Origin: Macrostomum hystrix
Taxonomy: Eukaryota; Platyhelminthes; Macrostomidae
Reading direction: 5' to 3'
Assembly: GCA_950097015.1 (NCBI GenBank)
Contig: CATNEN010000001.1
Span: forward strand, 5,937,001 to 6,001,000
Length of the DNA stretch: 64,000 nucleotides
This document shows positions 13,901 through 22,699 of this stretch, one piece after another. The position numbers and the translations under genes were made by a program. The notes below the pieces were generated by a model that was not told the origin of the DNA, ran no database searches, and saw only the letters and a program-made list of their open reading frames with translations. How positions within the stretch are numbered: position 1 is the stretch's first letter; each line of letters opens with the position of its first letter.

Positions 13901-16900
13901 AGCAACCACTGCAGCTGCAACCACTACAGCAGCAGCAACCACAGCAGCAGCAGCATCCACCGCAGCAGCATAAACCAGCGCAGCAGCAGCAACCACTGCA
14001 GCAGCAACCACTTCAGCAGCAGCAACCACTGCAGCAGCATCCACCACTGCAGCAGCAGCAACCACTGCAGCTGCAACCACTACAGCAGCAGCAACCACAG
14101 CAGCAGCAGCATCCACCGCAGCAGCAGAAGCAACCACTGCAGCAGCAGCAACCACTGCAGCTGCAACCACTACAGCAGCAGCAACCACAGCAGCAGCAGC
14201 ATCCACCGCAGCAGCAGAAGCAACCGCTGCTGCTGCAGCAACCACTGCAGCATCAGCAACCACTGCAGCAGCAACCGCTGCAGCAACAACCTCTGCAGCA
14301 GGAACCACTGCAGCAGCATAAACCAGCGCAGCAAAAGCAACCACTGCAGCAGCAGCAACCAGTGCAACATCAGCAACCACTGCAGCAGCAGCAGCAACTG
14401 CAGCAGCAACCAATGCAGCAGCATCCACCACTGCAGCAGCAGCAACCACTGCAGAAGCAGCAACCAGTGCAGAAGCAGCAACCAGTGCAGCAGCATCCAC
14501 CACTGCAGCAGCAACCACTTCAGCAGCAGCAACCACTGCAGCAGCATAAACCTGCGCAGCAGCATCCACCACTGCAGCAGCAGCAACAACTGCAGCAGCA
14601 GCAGCAACCACTGCAGCTGCAACCACTACAGCATCAGCAACCACTGCAGCAGCAGCAACCACTACAGCAGCAGAAGCAACCGCTGCTGCTGCAGCAACCC
14701 CTGCAGCATCAGCAACCACTGCAGCAGCAACCGCTGCAGCAACAACCTCTGCAGCAGCAATCACTGCAGCAGCAACCGCTGCAGCAGCAACCACTGCAGC
14801 AGCATAAACCAGCGCAGCAAAAGCAACCACTGCAGCAGCAGCAACCAGTGCAACATCAGCAACCACTGCAGCAGCAGCAGCAACTGCAGCAGCAACCAAT
14901 GCAGCAGCATCCACCACTGCAGCAGCAGCAGCAACCACTGCAGCAGCATAAATCAGTGCAGCAGCATCAACCAGTGCAGCAGCATCCACCACTGCAGCAG
15001 CATCCACCAGTGCAGCAGCATCCACCAGTGCAGCAGCATCAACCAGTGCAGCAGCATCCACCACTGCAGCAGCATCAACAACAAAGGCAGATGCAATCAC
15101 TGCAGCAGCAACAACACAAACAGCAGCAGATGCAATTACAGCAGCAGCATCCACAGCAGCAGCAGCCAGTGCAGCAGCAGCAACCAGTGCAGCAGCATCA
15201 ACCACTGCAGCAGCAGCAACCACTTCAGCAGTATAAATCAGTGCAGCAGCATCAATCAGTGCAGCAGCATCAATCAGTGCAGCAGCATCAATCAGTGCAG
15301 CAGCATCAACCAGTGCAGCAGCATCAACCAGTGCAGCAGCATCAACCAGTGCAGCAGCATCAACCAGTGCAGCAGCATCAACCAGTGCAGCAGCATCAAC
15401 CAGTGCAGCAGCATCAACCAGTGCAGCAGCATCAACCAGTGCAGCAGCATCCACCAGTGCAGCAGCATCAACCAGTGCAGCAGCATCAACCAGTGCAGCA
15501 GCATCAACCAGTGCAGCAGCATCCACCACTGCAGCAGCATCAACAACAAAAGCAGATGCAATCACTGCAGCAGCAACAACAAAAACAGCAGCAGATGCAA
15601 TCACAGCAGCAGCAACAACATCAACAGAAGCAGCAGCAACAACAAAAATTAAAAGGCCAGACGAACAGCGACGATGACTTTATTTTGCTAAACGATATAT
15701 GTTTACTGACACCAGATGAAACCTCGCCGACGTGCAGCAATAATACTCAGTCGCTGTTTTATCATCAACAAAAGATTAGCGACTACAGCTATCAAGGCGG
15801 CATTAGGAAACGTAAAAGCAAACAATTACGCGTCAGATTTTCTGACAATGCCGATAAATCTGAAAATGTGTCCGCCGACCAATGGTTAACTCTAACGCCT
15901 ATTGTCGGGTCGCAGTCATCTACACTGACAACAGTGACTGCGTTCTCAACAGAAGAAGAGAGACGATCCGATTTGTCTATAGATATGTTTAATCGCACCA
16001 ATGGCAGCTTGGAACACATCGCTTTATTTGATAAAAACAAGTGCCAACAGAAGCCTCCGCAACAACAGAAGCAGCAGCAGCAGCATTGCCAGCACCAGCA
16101 TCAGCAACAGAAGTTGCTACTTGGAATTGAACAGCAATCCACAAGCAGTGATCATTGTTCGAACTGTACGAAAATTAGCTACAAAAGTTTAGATGATCGA
16201 AGCAGATTAGCTTTGCCCATCTGTGTTAAAAAAACGGCTTGGGATTCGAAGGAATTGCACTACGCCATCGATTCTGACACAGACGCCGAAGACGATGAGA
16301 AGCCAAGCGTTGAAGATTGTAAACAGGGTGACAAGCAGCCTAGCGAAAATAAAACTAAAGAATCGAGTGATCTCAGCTGCTGGAACGAAACATTTACTTT
16401 TAAACCAAAGCTCAAAGATGATTTAAAAATAACTGACACTTCACTGGCTTATGCATTGTGCATCAAATATCAACGGGACATTGTTAATCACGCGATTTTT
16501 AGTGTCATAGATCGATTGCTTCAACAAAAACTGCAGCAATGACGGAATTGTGAATATTGCTTTTAAGAAGAGGCCGACATTTCGAAACTTTTTACGGAAA
16601 ATATCATTTCTTGTCGAACATTTTTTTATTGTGTTTCTAGCGTTTCTTCCTCTATAAAAGTACGGGAAATAAATAAATAAAAAAAGAACTAAGCAGAGAA
16701 GTGGACGTCAACTAAAATCGCAACAGACTTGTACTTAAAAAAATTAAGTTCTTTCTTGTTTGCTTAAAGTCTTATTTCATTTTAAGGAATTTTTTGAAAG
16801 GTGAATCCTCTATCGGCAGACCTGAAAGTGAAATCCCCTATCGACGGACCTGAAAGGGGAATCCCCTAACAATGGATCTAAAAGGGAAATCACGATATCG

Positions 16901-19892
16901 ACCGATCTGAAATGGAACCCCTATCTACGGATCTAAAGGGAATCCCCTATCTACGGATCTAAAGGAAATCCCCTATCTACGGATCTGAAAGGGAATCCCC
17001 TATCTACGGATCTAAAGGAAATCCCCTATCTACGGATCAGAAAGGGAATCCCCTATCTACGGATCTGAAAGGGAATCCCCTATCTACGGATCTGAAAAGG
17101 AATCCCCTATCTACGGATGAGAAAGGGAATCCCCTATCTACGGATCTGAAAGGGAATCCCAAATCTACGGATCTAAAGGGAATCCCCAATCGACGGATCT
17201 AAAGGAAATCCCTTATCTACGGATCTGAAAAGGAATCGCCTATCGATGGATCTGAAATGGAACCCCTATCGACGGATCAGAAAGGGAATCCCATATCTAC
17301 GGATCAGAAAGGGAATCCCAAATCTACGGATCAGAAAGGGAATCCCATATCTACGGATCAGAAAGGGAATCCCCTATCTACGGATCTGAAAGGGAATCAC
17401 CTATCTACGGATCTGCAAGGGGAATCCCCTATTGGATTCTAAAACCTGAGAGGGGAATCCCCTATCAAAGGATCTTCTATGCTTAAAGTCTTATTTTATT
17501 TTAAGGAATTCTTTGAAAAATGAGTCAGTCAGAGCTCGGCACAGTGTATCGAAATGTCTAAACTGTGTAGTAATTTTCTGAACTTTAGAAAAATTAAAGC
17601 AATGACTCATTGGCTGAATAATACGGAAGCTAAATAAGCCTACAGCACCAGCTATCTTTTAACATTTTGTATAAGTTAAAGATTCCGCCTTTGCAGATTG
17701 AGGAACAGTGAGTGTGTACACTGGTATTGTGTCGCTATTGTATTTTATTGTGTTGTATCGCTGACACAAAAAGTGGTGTTGGGCTAAGACTCGAACTCCT
17801 GATCATCCAAACTCATTTATTCCAATAAAACCTTCCATTAAAAATGCAATCTTTGTTTAGAGAATCAAAACAAACTTACCACATTGTACAACTTTCTCAG
17901 ACCGTCCTGCTTATCAAAGTAGTCCAATATCAGCCGGAAGCCAAAAGCGTGCGAGAAGAACATTGTAGCATAGCAACGGCCAGTATTGTGCGAGCATTCT
18001 AGCAGCCATAGGCCGTACTCCACTAAGTGTGCCACTACGTCTTCTGGCAGGCTGCACAGCTGAAACAAACAGATTTACCGGTTAGCGAATTTGAATGTCT
18101 ATATTATAATCGGTTACTTCATCCCGATGATCCCTTACATGAAGCGAAATGATCCCTAAACTGCATCTTAACACTCCCATTATGATTCAAAATTATCTTA
18201 AATTAAATCACAATGATCCCAAACTAACTCCCAATGATCCCAAACTGAATCCTAAAGATCCCAAAATGAATCCCAATGATCCCAAACTGAATCTCAATGA
18301 TCCCAAACTGAATCTCAATGATCCCAAACTGAATCCCAATGATCTCAATGATCCTAATGATCCTAAACTGAATCCCAAAGATCCCAAACTAAATTCCAAT
18401 GATCTTAAACTGAATTTTAATACCGCATAGACAGCATAACTAACACCTCTATAACAGATAACAGAGGCACACACAAGCGGCTTACCCGTTCCATACTGTC
18501 TTCAAAGTAAGCTAGATAGTAGAAGGCAACGGACACTGCGGTCGAAGACACGGAGGGTCGCCGAACCCTTAGCAGGCGTTCAACGCCGCCTTGTAGAAGA
18601 AATTCGACGGAGAATTTCTTATGGCACAGCATGGCGCACAGAAGGCGAAGTGCATTAAAAGTCAGTCGAATATCTTTAGTTAGACTGGGATCAATATAAT
18701 CGAATATCAATTGAACAGCGTGACATTCCAGCATTGGCGCTAGCACCTCCTGGTATTCGGCCATGGGCACCAGATAGGCTAGGTAGAGTCTCTGCTGCAC
18801 TTCAATAGTCAACGGATGCAGACTGTAGGTACCGATAGTACCAGCTAGTACATCCCTGGTGCTGCTATTGGAACAGTCCGATTCTAGAAGCAACAGTGAT
18901 GCCGCGCTGGAGGCTGTCATATTTTAGGGGCGGGAGTTTAAGAGAAACTATTCCAATGATCTGGTTATTGTTCGATTCGGTCATGCCATACTTATGAATA
19001 TTAATTCAGTTTGATCATAATTGTCTCAATATCTAGTCGTACTCATTCAATTCGGTCATAGATATTTTCATATCTAGTCATTCAGTTAGGTTAGGTCATA
19101 TCTCCTTCACCAGTCAAATGTAAGCCGTACATAGTTTTCGATCACTTAACTCATCATCTTACTTATCTAACTTAGTCTCAGTCATATTATCACATCGAGT
19201 AATTGAGTAGTCATCATTCTTTAACACCCAGAGAGCCAATACTACAAAGCAAAGACAATCAAAGTGCACAATGACTCACAACCTGGCAGCAGTCCTGTAG
19301 ACTGAAGCATCTCATCTTTGAGTTGAATGAGTCTGCGCAATACCACAGGAATTAATCTGGCATTGTGAGACCGATAACGGAAGACAATATCAGGCGAATC
19401 CAATGCAAAGCCTAGCAGATTGGCCGCATAGCAACTGGCTGGTAACGGAGCACTTTCAGCTAACATATAAAGATAGTCGATGACCTCTTCGTTCTCCGTG
19501 AAGGCGTGAAATGTGTCAATTGACTGCATAGCGGTGATAAGAAATCTCATAGCGGCAATAGTTAGCTCTTTGACAGAGGCACAGTTCGGCTTGTCCATTA
19601 GGATGTATCGAAAAGCATAGCGAACAAACATTTCGTCCCATCGGAATAAGACCTTGTAGATAGCTGCTAAAGTACTATTCGGACTGGCTTTAGCTGGGCT
19701 TCGCTCATCGAATGGGTCAGGATCCGAGTGATAATAGTTCTCAGTCTCAGTCTCCAGTAGCGAACAGACATCCAGCAGTGTTGACAAAGGATTATAACCC
19801 GGCTGGTCTCTATTCCGATGCCAAGCTTCAATAAGTGCAACTGTGCGAGCTACTGAACTGCCACTTGGTTGCTGTGGTGTTGGCTGCTGCAT
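1165..19892 (-). CDS. DCAF1: DCAF1 (VprBP) orthologue, 11 exons
   Basis: This is the substrate receptor of the CUL4-DDB1 (CRL4) ubiquitin ligase. Exons on the minus strand are 19892-19280, 18913-18486, 18059-17880, 12567-12325, 11379-10858, 8478-7318, 6764-6490, 6178-5731, 5505-5197, 2752-2360 and 1443-1165. Together they give 4851 nt with consistent phases, about 1616 residues against roughly 1507 in human. Recognition rests on N-terminal DPDPFDERSP, the WLLECSH and ATMFFS block, MKEPVL, a LisH motif near residues 901-930, and a WD40 part with two WDxR boxes (WDVR about 1317, WDLR about 1354). In the family these boxes dock DDB1. A very acidic C-terminal tail follows. Four polyglutamine tracts are extra to vertebrate DCAF1. 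Introns are packed with minisatellites. Confidence 0.93.
1490..1712 (+). repeat. SINE family A, copy 1 (DCAF1 intron 10)
   Basis: A tRNA-related head with GCGGTTAACGCGTTTGCCTC is followed by a body shared with the copies at 32984, 49270, 44256 (reverse) and 62112 (reverse). Shared pieces include GCAGCCGC, AGAGAAGGCTTGGG, TTTACGCC, GCCTGACGAT and GTCAGGGCAGATGTACACAC. This copy is truncated at its 3' side. The rest of intron 10 (to 2359) shows nothing further recognised. Confidence 0.7.
2360..2752 (-). CDS. DCAF1: DCAF1 exon 10, start of acidic tail
   Basis: Preferred acceptor is AACAACAG before 2752, which keeps phase 0 and aligns FRTLDARDY with the vertebrate protein. Its polypyrimidine tract is poor. 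The exon ends in a long run of aspartate and glutamate before donor GTGTGT. DLKRRI, DYLAV and RLYQIGKRK are conserved positions. Confidence 0.85.
2992..4886 (+). repeat. 34-bp minisatellite with higher-order repeats (DCAF1 intron 9)
   Basis: About 55 tandem units of 34-35 bp share the core ATTCTAAGAAATCGACACTT followed by CAACCCCATGACCC. Three blocks of at least 186 bp are identical, starting at 3661, 4278 and 4621. This shows multi-unit duplications of 617 and 343 bp. Short open frames in the array are repeat artefacts. Confidence 0.95.
4886..5162 (+). repeat. Diverged relative of the 34-bp minisatellite
   Basis: Seven or so degenerate units with CCGATTCTAAGAAACCGATT continue the main array towards exon 9. 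The shared ATTCTAAGAAA core suggests an older edge of the same array. Confidence 0.75.
5197..5505 (-). CDS. DCAF1: DCAF1 exon 9, both DDB1-binding WDxR boxes
   Basis: A 103-codon phase-0 exon. It contains LNDGVLWDVRS and, 37 residues on, SSEVWDLRSF. These are the two WDxR boxes used by DCAF proteins to bind DDB1. KFDKF and SGVFHPN between them are also strongly conserved. The donor GTTTGT is weaker than the others. Confidence 0.93.
5552..6449 (+). repeat. Dispersed short palindrome CGATACATATCG in DCAF1 introns 7 and 8
   Basis: Perfect copies lie at 5552, 5601, 6203 and 6438, and diverged copies near 6324 and 6364. The motif is a hyphenated palindrome (CGATA, CA, TATCG), usually preceded by a T run. 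A reverse copy lies at 1084. All fall in non-coding DNA and flank exon 8 (5731-6178) on both sides. Confidence 0.7.
5731..6178 (-). CDS. DCAF1: DCAF1 exon 8, WD40 repeats
   Basis: Acceptor CACTCGCAG joined to exon 7 restores RFKPVRTF, matching the vertebrate RFRP junction. The exon encodes WD40 blades with GSTGGRVKCVDHVSGQE and VEFDPCSLSRILATK. It ends at ELYDQ before a GTTAGT donor, phase 0. Confidence 0.9.
6490..6764 (-). CDS. DCAF1: DCAF1 exon 7, entry to the WD40 domain
   Basis: It starts after CCCGTCCAG and ends at a GTAGGT donor in phase 2. It encodes LERIISEYLLQQHAQCPNPV followed by STCPAFSLLEPHRC, a very good match to the conserved stretch just before the DCAF1 WD40 repeats. The frame is open only on the minus strand from the acceptor on. 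Confidence 0.88.
6900..7290 (+). repeat. 21-bp minisatellite (DCAF1 intron 6)
   Basis: Seven near-perfect units of TTAGTTTGCTTCGATTATCG plus A run from about 6905 to 7055. They fade into diverged units with ATCGATCAGTTAG and similar words up to the exon 6 donor. Confidence 0.85.
7318..8478 (-). CDS. DCAF1: DCAF1 exon 6, LisH motif, two polyQ tracts
   Basis: A 387-codon phase-0 exon. It opens after TTTTGTTAG with DRQPVSAAVV, then a long glutamine run (8370-8425). Next comes VWRAVRSCNGIMSLLRLLE and the block DADCIRALACRCLLGLSRD, and then LMKEPVL. An alanine/glycine-rich linker leads to the LisH dimerisation motif (ELLHLVYNHLLSKGLTESA). A second glutamine run sits near 7365-7395. The donor is GTGAGT. 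The alanine/glycine linker and glutamine runs are much longer than in vertebrates. Confidence 0.9.
8534..10780 (+). repeat. 18-bp minisatellite, about 120 units (DCAF1 intron 5)
   Basis: The unit is ATGTCTACGCCAACTCTT with frequent CGCGAAC and CACCAAC variants. Its 18-bp length keeps several frames on both strands open for hundreds of codons. Those frames are pure repeats such as MSTPTL and VYANSY. I treat them as non-coding because DCAF1 exons 5 and 6 flank the array with good splice sites. Confidence 0.95.
10858..11379 (-). CDS. DCAF1: DCAF1 exon 5 with a polyQ tract
   Basis: A 174-codon phase-0 exon. The acceptor CGCTCAG lies before 11379 and the donor GTAAGT after 10858. It continues the armadillo-like region (for example FALEWGPH-like, ILNLCVSRPLD). 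A glutamine run near its end (about 10903-10940) replaces a low-complexity loop. Confidence 0.85.
11690..12135 (+). repeat. 26-bp minisatellite (DCAF1 intron 4)
   Basis: About 17 units carry GGGATCTGAAAGGGAATCCC followed by TATCTA. Diverged units extend left to about 11490. The unit is nearly the same as the array at 16800-17470 in intron 3 of the same gene. Confidence 0.93.
12325..12567 (-). CDS. DCAF1: DCAF1 exon 4 with a polyQ tract
   Basis: An 81-codon phase-0 exon between acceptor CACCCCAG and donor GTGAGT. The segment SLLSEDALFTCRQ followed by LRRYFELHL aligns with the vertebrate protein just after the exon 3 block. A run of nine glutamines lies where the vertebrate protein has a variable loop. 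A shorter polyQ insertion is plausible as neutral length variation. Confidence 0.88.
12655..12970 (+). repeat. 21-bp minisatellite (DCAF1 intron 3, distal)
   Basis: About 14 units of AGGGCTCTGATGAAGTGATA plus G form this array, with diverged GGTTCTGG units at the left edge. It lies between DCAF1 exon 4 and the nested plus-strand gene. Confidence 0.92.
13216..16542 (+). CDS. Glutamine-rich protein nested in DCAF1 intron 3
   Basis: A single uninterrupted frame of 1108 codons on the strand opposite to DCAF1. Residues 1-55 are unique sequence (MYPRAVENYLGG onward). About 55-815 are repeats such as LQHQP, QQQPLQ and VQQHQP. Residues 816-1108 are again unique: acidic patches, an RKRKSKQLRVRFSDN segment with a protein phosphatase 1-type RVxF word, serine-rich stretches and a C-terminal helix (about 1085-1105). 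The stop is followed by AATAAA at 16668. The open unique 3' end argues for a real gene, since a CAG repeat alone would not keep 290 non-repetitive codons open. The family is not recognised. It is intronless, so it could be a retrogene. Confidence 0.62.
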   Translation: MYPRAVENYLGGNAVGLPIGAKQIEISMRIMDSNGRQLVDLIQQLDLVEKWQQKQQHQKQQSLKKKLSLKQVQQQHQQQKHQPLQHQPLQHQSLQHQSLQHQSLQHQPLQHQPLQHQSLQHQPLQHQSLQHQPLQHQPLQDQPQQQNQPQQDHQQRLKKHKPAQQQLLQQQQLQHQQQLQHQQTLQQQQPLQQQQPLQQHKPAQQQQPLQQQPLQQQQPLQQHPPLQQQQPLQLQPLQQQQPQQQQHPPQQHKPAQQQQPLQQQPLQQQQPLQQHPPLQQQQPLQLQPLQQQQPQQQQHPPQQQKQPLQQQQPLQLQPLQQQQPQQQQHPPQQQKQPLLLQQPLQHQQPLQQQPLQQQPLQQEPLQQHKPAQQKQPLQQQQPVQHQQPLQQQQQLQQQPMQQHPPLQQQQPLQKQQPVQKQQPVQQHPPLQQQPLQQQQPLQQHKPAQQHPPLQQQQQLQQQQQPLQLQPLQHQQPLQQQQPLQQQKQPLLLQQPLQHQQPLQQQPLQQQPLQQQSLQQQPLQQQPLQQHKPAQQKQPLQQQQPVQHQQPLQQQQQLQQQPMQQHPPLQQQQQPLQQHKSVQQHQPVQQHPPLQQHPPVQQHPPVQQHQPVQQHPPLQQHQQQRQMQSLQQQQHKQQQMQLQQQHPQQQQPVQQQQPVQQHQPLQQQQPLQQYKSVQQHQSVQQHQSVQQHQSVQQHQPVQQHQPVQQHQPVQQHQPVQQHQPVQQHQPVQQHQPVQQHQPVQQHPPVQQHQPVQQHQPVQQHQPVQQHPPLQQHQQQKQMQSLQQQQQKQQQMQSQQQQQHQQKQQQQQKLKGQTNSDDDFILLNDICLLTPDETSPTCSNNTQSLFYHQQKISDYSYQGGIRKRKSKQLRVRFSDNADKSENVSADQWLTLTPIVGSQSSTLTTVTAFSTEEERRSDLSIDMFNRTNGSLEHIALFDKNKCQQKPPQQQKQQQQHCQHQHQQQKLLLGIEQQSTSSDHCSNCTKISYKSLDDRSRLALPICVKKTAWDSKELHYAIDSDTDAEDDEKPSVEDCKQGDKQPSENKTKESSDLSCWNETFTFKPKLKDDLKITDTSLAYALCIKYQRDIVNHAIFSVIDRLLQQKLQQ
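16668..16673 (+). terminator. Poly(A) signal of the nested Q-rich gene
   Basis: AATAAA, part of an overlapping AATAAATAAATAAA run, lies about 126 nt after the stop codon at 16542. Confidence 0.5.
16800..17470 (+). repeat. 27-bp minisatellite (DCAF1 intron 3, proximal)
   Basis: About 25 units carry GGATCTGAAAGGGAATCCCC followed by TATCTAC. Variant units have GATCAGAAAG or GATCTAAAGG. The same family forms the intron 4 array at 11690-12135. Confidence 0.92.
17770..17815 (-). repeat. SINE-head-like fragment
   Basis: The reverse complement contains GGAGTTCGAGTCTTAGCCCA. This is a B-box-like stretch close to the head of SINE family A copy 5 (62112-62420). It is only a fragment. The surrounding 17471-17879 is otherwise featureless intron. 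Confidence 0.35.
17880..18059 (-). CDS. DCAF1: DCAF1 exon 3
   Basis: A 60-codon exon, phase 0 at both ends, between acceptor TTTGTTTCAG and donor GTAAGT. It contains the strongly conserved LWLLECSHNTGRCYATMFFS block of DCAF1. The downstream intron is 5.3 kb and holds a nested gene. Confidence 0.9.
18130..18425 (+). repeat. 21-bp minisatellite (DCAF1 intron 2)
   Basis: About 13 loose units with AATGATCCCAAACTGAATCC vary in length. They fill most of the intron between exons 2 and 3. Confidence 0.85.
18486..18913 (-). CDS. DCAF1: DCAF1 exon 2
   Basis: The acceptor ATGACAG precedes 18913 and the donor GTAAGC follows 18486. Phase 1 in and phase 0 out match the neighbouring exons. It encodes armadillo-like helices with recognisable pieces such as LAYLVPMAEYQE, FDYIDPSLTKD and YYLAYFEDSMER, which parallel the vertebrate protein. 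Confidence 0.85.
19280..19892 (-). CDS. DCAF1: DCAF1 exon 1, start codon and N-terminal domain
   Basis: This exon encodes residues 1-204, starting MQQPTPQQ. It carries the family signature DPDPFDERSP and helical armadillo-like sequence ending near VVLRRLIQLKDEM. The donor GTGAGT lies directly after 19280, leaving phase 1. The start is the first ATG of the homologous frame; upstream DNA is AT-rich and not coding. Confidence 0.88.
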
Positions 19893-21800
19893 TTACTTTT
19901 TCTTAAGCAAAATCTTAGTTTTAAAGTCGCAAAAATTATGTGCACACTTTTGCAGAGTGACCTGCTAGGCAAATAAAACCTGTTCCAAAATCAACTATAT
20001 CAGTAAGTGTTGCCTTTGATTGAATTCTGAAAAAAACAATGAAAGTCTAGTTTTCTTTCAATCAATTATGAAACTGCATTAAATTCAAGTGAAGTTAATT
20101 CAATCAATTAATCTATTCATCAACTATGGTAATTTTTCACTTTTAATCATTATGACCCTTTACAGCAACTCATAAACACTTGTTATAAGTAGAAAATACA
20201 CACTCAATTTCACTTTGTCGGGAAGCATACACTAGAGGATTAGTAAATATTAGTAGGCTTTGATTGTTGGGACTGTGATTTAGGACAGGCTAAAGAATTA
20301 TTTTTTAACATGGCTGAACAAAACTTTATGAATTCAAATTTATTGTAGAAGTTCGTGATACAGATTATTAGAGAGTAGAAAGAAAAACTTAGAGTAGTGC
20401 CTACAACCAAAACTAGGCCTATTAAGTGAACAGGCAATAAGTAAACTCAGACTATTAGTGATAAAGGGTTCACTCTGTTCAGTGTGCTATTATGTTGATT
20501 TATCTTGAAGTTCTAATTTTACTGTATCATTGCCTTTATTTGGTTGTTTTGCATTATGGTACACCAAATGCAGCCAATTGGCTAGATTTTGTTTGCTTGC
20601 TGGCCCTGCCTTGTACCATCTGACACTTTATTTGATTGAAACTGCTAATTGCAACTCTGGGGTTGCATCATACATGCGCAATACCCGGCCGACCCGGCCA
20701 AACTGGCCAGGTGAAACGAGGGCCAAGCAAGGTAAGTCGCAAAAACCAATTGACCTAGCGCAAAAAAATCAAAGGGGGGACCAAGGGACAAAAAAGGAAA
20801 AAGGGGAGAGAAAAAGAGAGCAAATGAGAGCAAACTAAGTCATAAATAGAGCAATGAAACGAACTAAGTCGCAAATGAGAGCAAAAACTAAGTCGCATGG
20901 CCAGCTAAGATTTGGGAGGTTGCGCATGTATGATGTATGGGTTGCATATTATACTATTTTTATGAAAATAATAATTAATTCAGGTGAATGAAAATATGCA
21001 TTAATAAACAAGCCAATAAACATAAGCTTGAAATAGCAGGAAAATAAAATTGTGTTTAAATACCTTTAATATTTTACAAACAAATGATAAATTACCTAAC
21101 TTCAACTTAAAATTAAATTGATTTAAATTATAATTGATTTACATTTTAACTGACTTAATAGTACATAAAAATGACATAGCACAACTGCTGCTGATTGTTA
21201 ATACTCTATTTCCCTTATTATATGGAAATATTCATATAGGCCTAGTATTGCCACATATCTCAAAATACTTGATGGTAAAGATCATATATTAATTGAACTT
21301 AACTAGGCCCTAGGCCTATGATTTCACCTTTTATTTTCTTAAGATTAGATATATTATAACCTAACAAATACAAAATCAATATTGTTGAAATGAACATAGC
21401 AAGACTAGCAAGAACAACATATATTATGGTGTAAAATAAGATAGGAACTACTATTACTACTACTAGGCCTAAAATGAAATTTCACTTTGCTTAAATTGCT
21501 AAACTAACTAGCATAGCAAGAAGATTGGATAGCTAATATAAAATGTTTTTATAAGGAGCATTCAAACAGATACGAATGTCGAGTATTTCAACTAGGCTGT
21601 AATGTATCTGCCTATCTATTTTAAATGTATGAGCACTTTTGTATTTTATTCGTGTTTGTTTTTGGCTATTAGATTTATTCAGACTATATGTATATTACTT
21701 ACATTTCACTATGCACTTATTATTTATTGCTGGAAAATACGTGTACATTTATTGATACCGTTTGTTTTAATGAAGAATACTTTAATATTTAATAAATGGA
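19893..21800. other. DCAF1 upstream region, AT-rich, no gene seen
   Basis: This must hold the DCAF1 promoter and 5' UTR, but no TATA box or start region stands out. Short open frames lack coding character. A small local repeat of AACTAAGTCGCA-type words lies near 20830-20900, and a GGCCGACCCGGCCAAACTGG stretch at 20687. Confidence 0.45.
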
Positions 21801-21808
21801 TCCTAGCA

Positions 21809-22266
21809 GCCGTGTTGACGATTCTTAGGCAACATCGAACATGCGCGATGGTCGCCTAATAGGCAACTCCAAACATGTTCTTTGTTCCGAGAACATGTTC
21901 TTTAAAATTAATAAGGCTACTTAATGTATATTAAATACCGTTAGGTGAAGAAAAAATAATGAAGAAAAAACTATGCCTTCCTTGGCATGAGGTCAACAAA
22001 CAAGACAGAGTTAAACGGCCATACTATGTCTAGTAATATCCTAGTTCACCAGCACTTAACGTACATATTAGCCAGCAATATAGTTTTCTCTCAACTTTTT
22101 TTGCGATATGTATTTTTTTTTATTTTAATAATTTTTTACATTACGAAGCCTTATAAATTAAAAAGAACATGTTCTCGGAACAAAGAACATGTTCTGATTT
22201 GCCCATTAGGCAACCGTCGCGCATGTTCGATTACCGTTTCTTAGACCCTATCTCTGTCAACACGGG
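21809..22266. mobile_element. MITE with about 105-bp inverted repeats
   Basis: The left arm (CCGTGTTGACGATTCTTAGG onward, through ACATGTTCTTTGTTCCGAGA) is matched by the reverse complement of 22165-22266, ending TGTCAACACGG. Both arms contain the palindromic word AGAACATGTTCT. There is no coding capacity, so it is a foldback or MITE-type element. The target duplication is not clear. Confidence 0.7.
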
Positions 22267-22270
22267 TGAT

Positions 22271-22694
22271 CCTAGACACTTCGTCATCTTACAACTTCGT
22301 CATCCACTTGGAAGGTAGGACACTTCGTCATCCAGCCAATTGGCATGCTTTAAAGTTTGGTCAGTTCGTCATCTTCTAATAACAAGCAATCAAGTTCGTC
22401 ATCAATAAAGTGAGGGTGGGGACGTGGGGTGGTGGGGCAGAGGTGTGAACACACTTCACACTCTAAATTATCAAAAAGAGGTGTCAAAACTGATTTCATT
22501 ATAAGTGTTGAATGATAGGTGCCAACACGATGTGAGGAGGGGTGGGGAGGGGTGGTTCTGTTCTAACTTTGAACACTTTTGTTTTATAGATGACGAAGTG
22601 TCCACAAGTCTAAGTCTCTTCGTCATCTACCCTCTAAGATATTGGACAGATCGTCATCTGGATGACGAAGTTGTAAGATGACGAAGTGTCCAGG
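22271..22694. mobile_element. MITE with CACTTCGTCATC inverted ends
   Basis: Left end CCTAGACACTTCGTCATCTT and right end (reverse) CCTGGACACTTCGTCATCTT continue matching through ACAACTTCGTCATCCA. TTCGTCATC recurs several times inside each arm. It starts only a few bases after the preceding MITE. It has no open frame. Confidence 0.7.
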
Positions 22695-22699
22695 TACCT

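Noticed and set aside
13337..15604. 755-codon minus-strand frame of alanine/valine repeats opposite the Q-rich gene
   Set aside because: It is the shadow of the CAG-rich repeat. It stops as soon as unique sequence begins, unlike the plus-strand frame.
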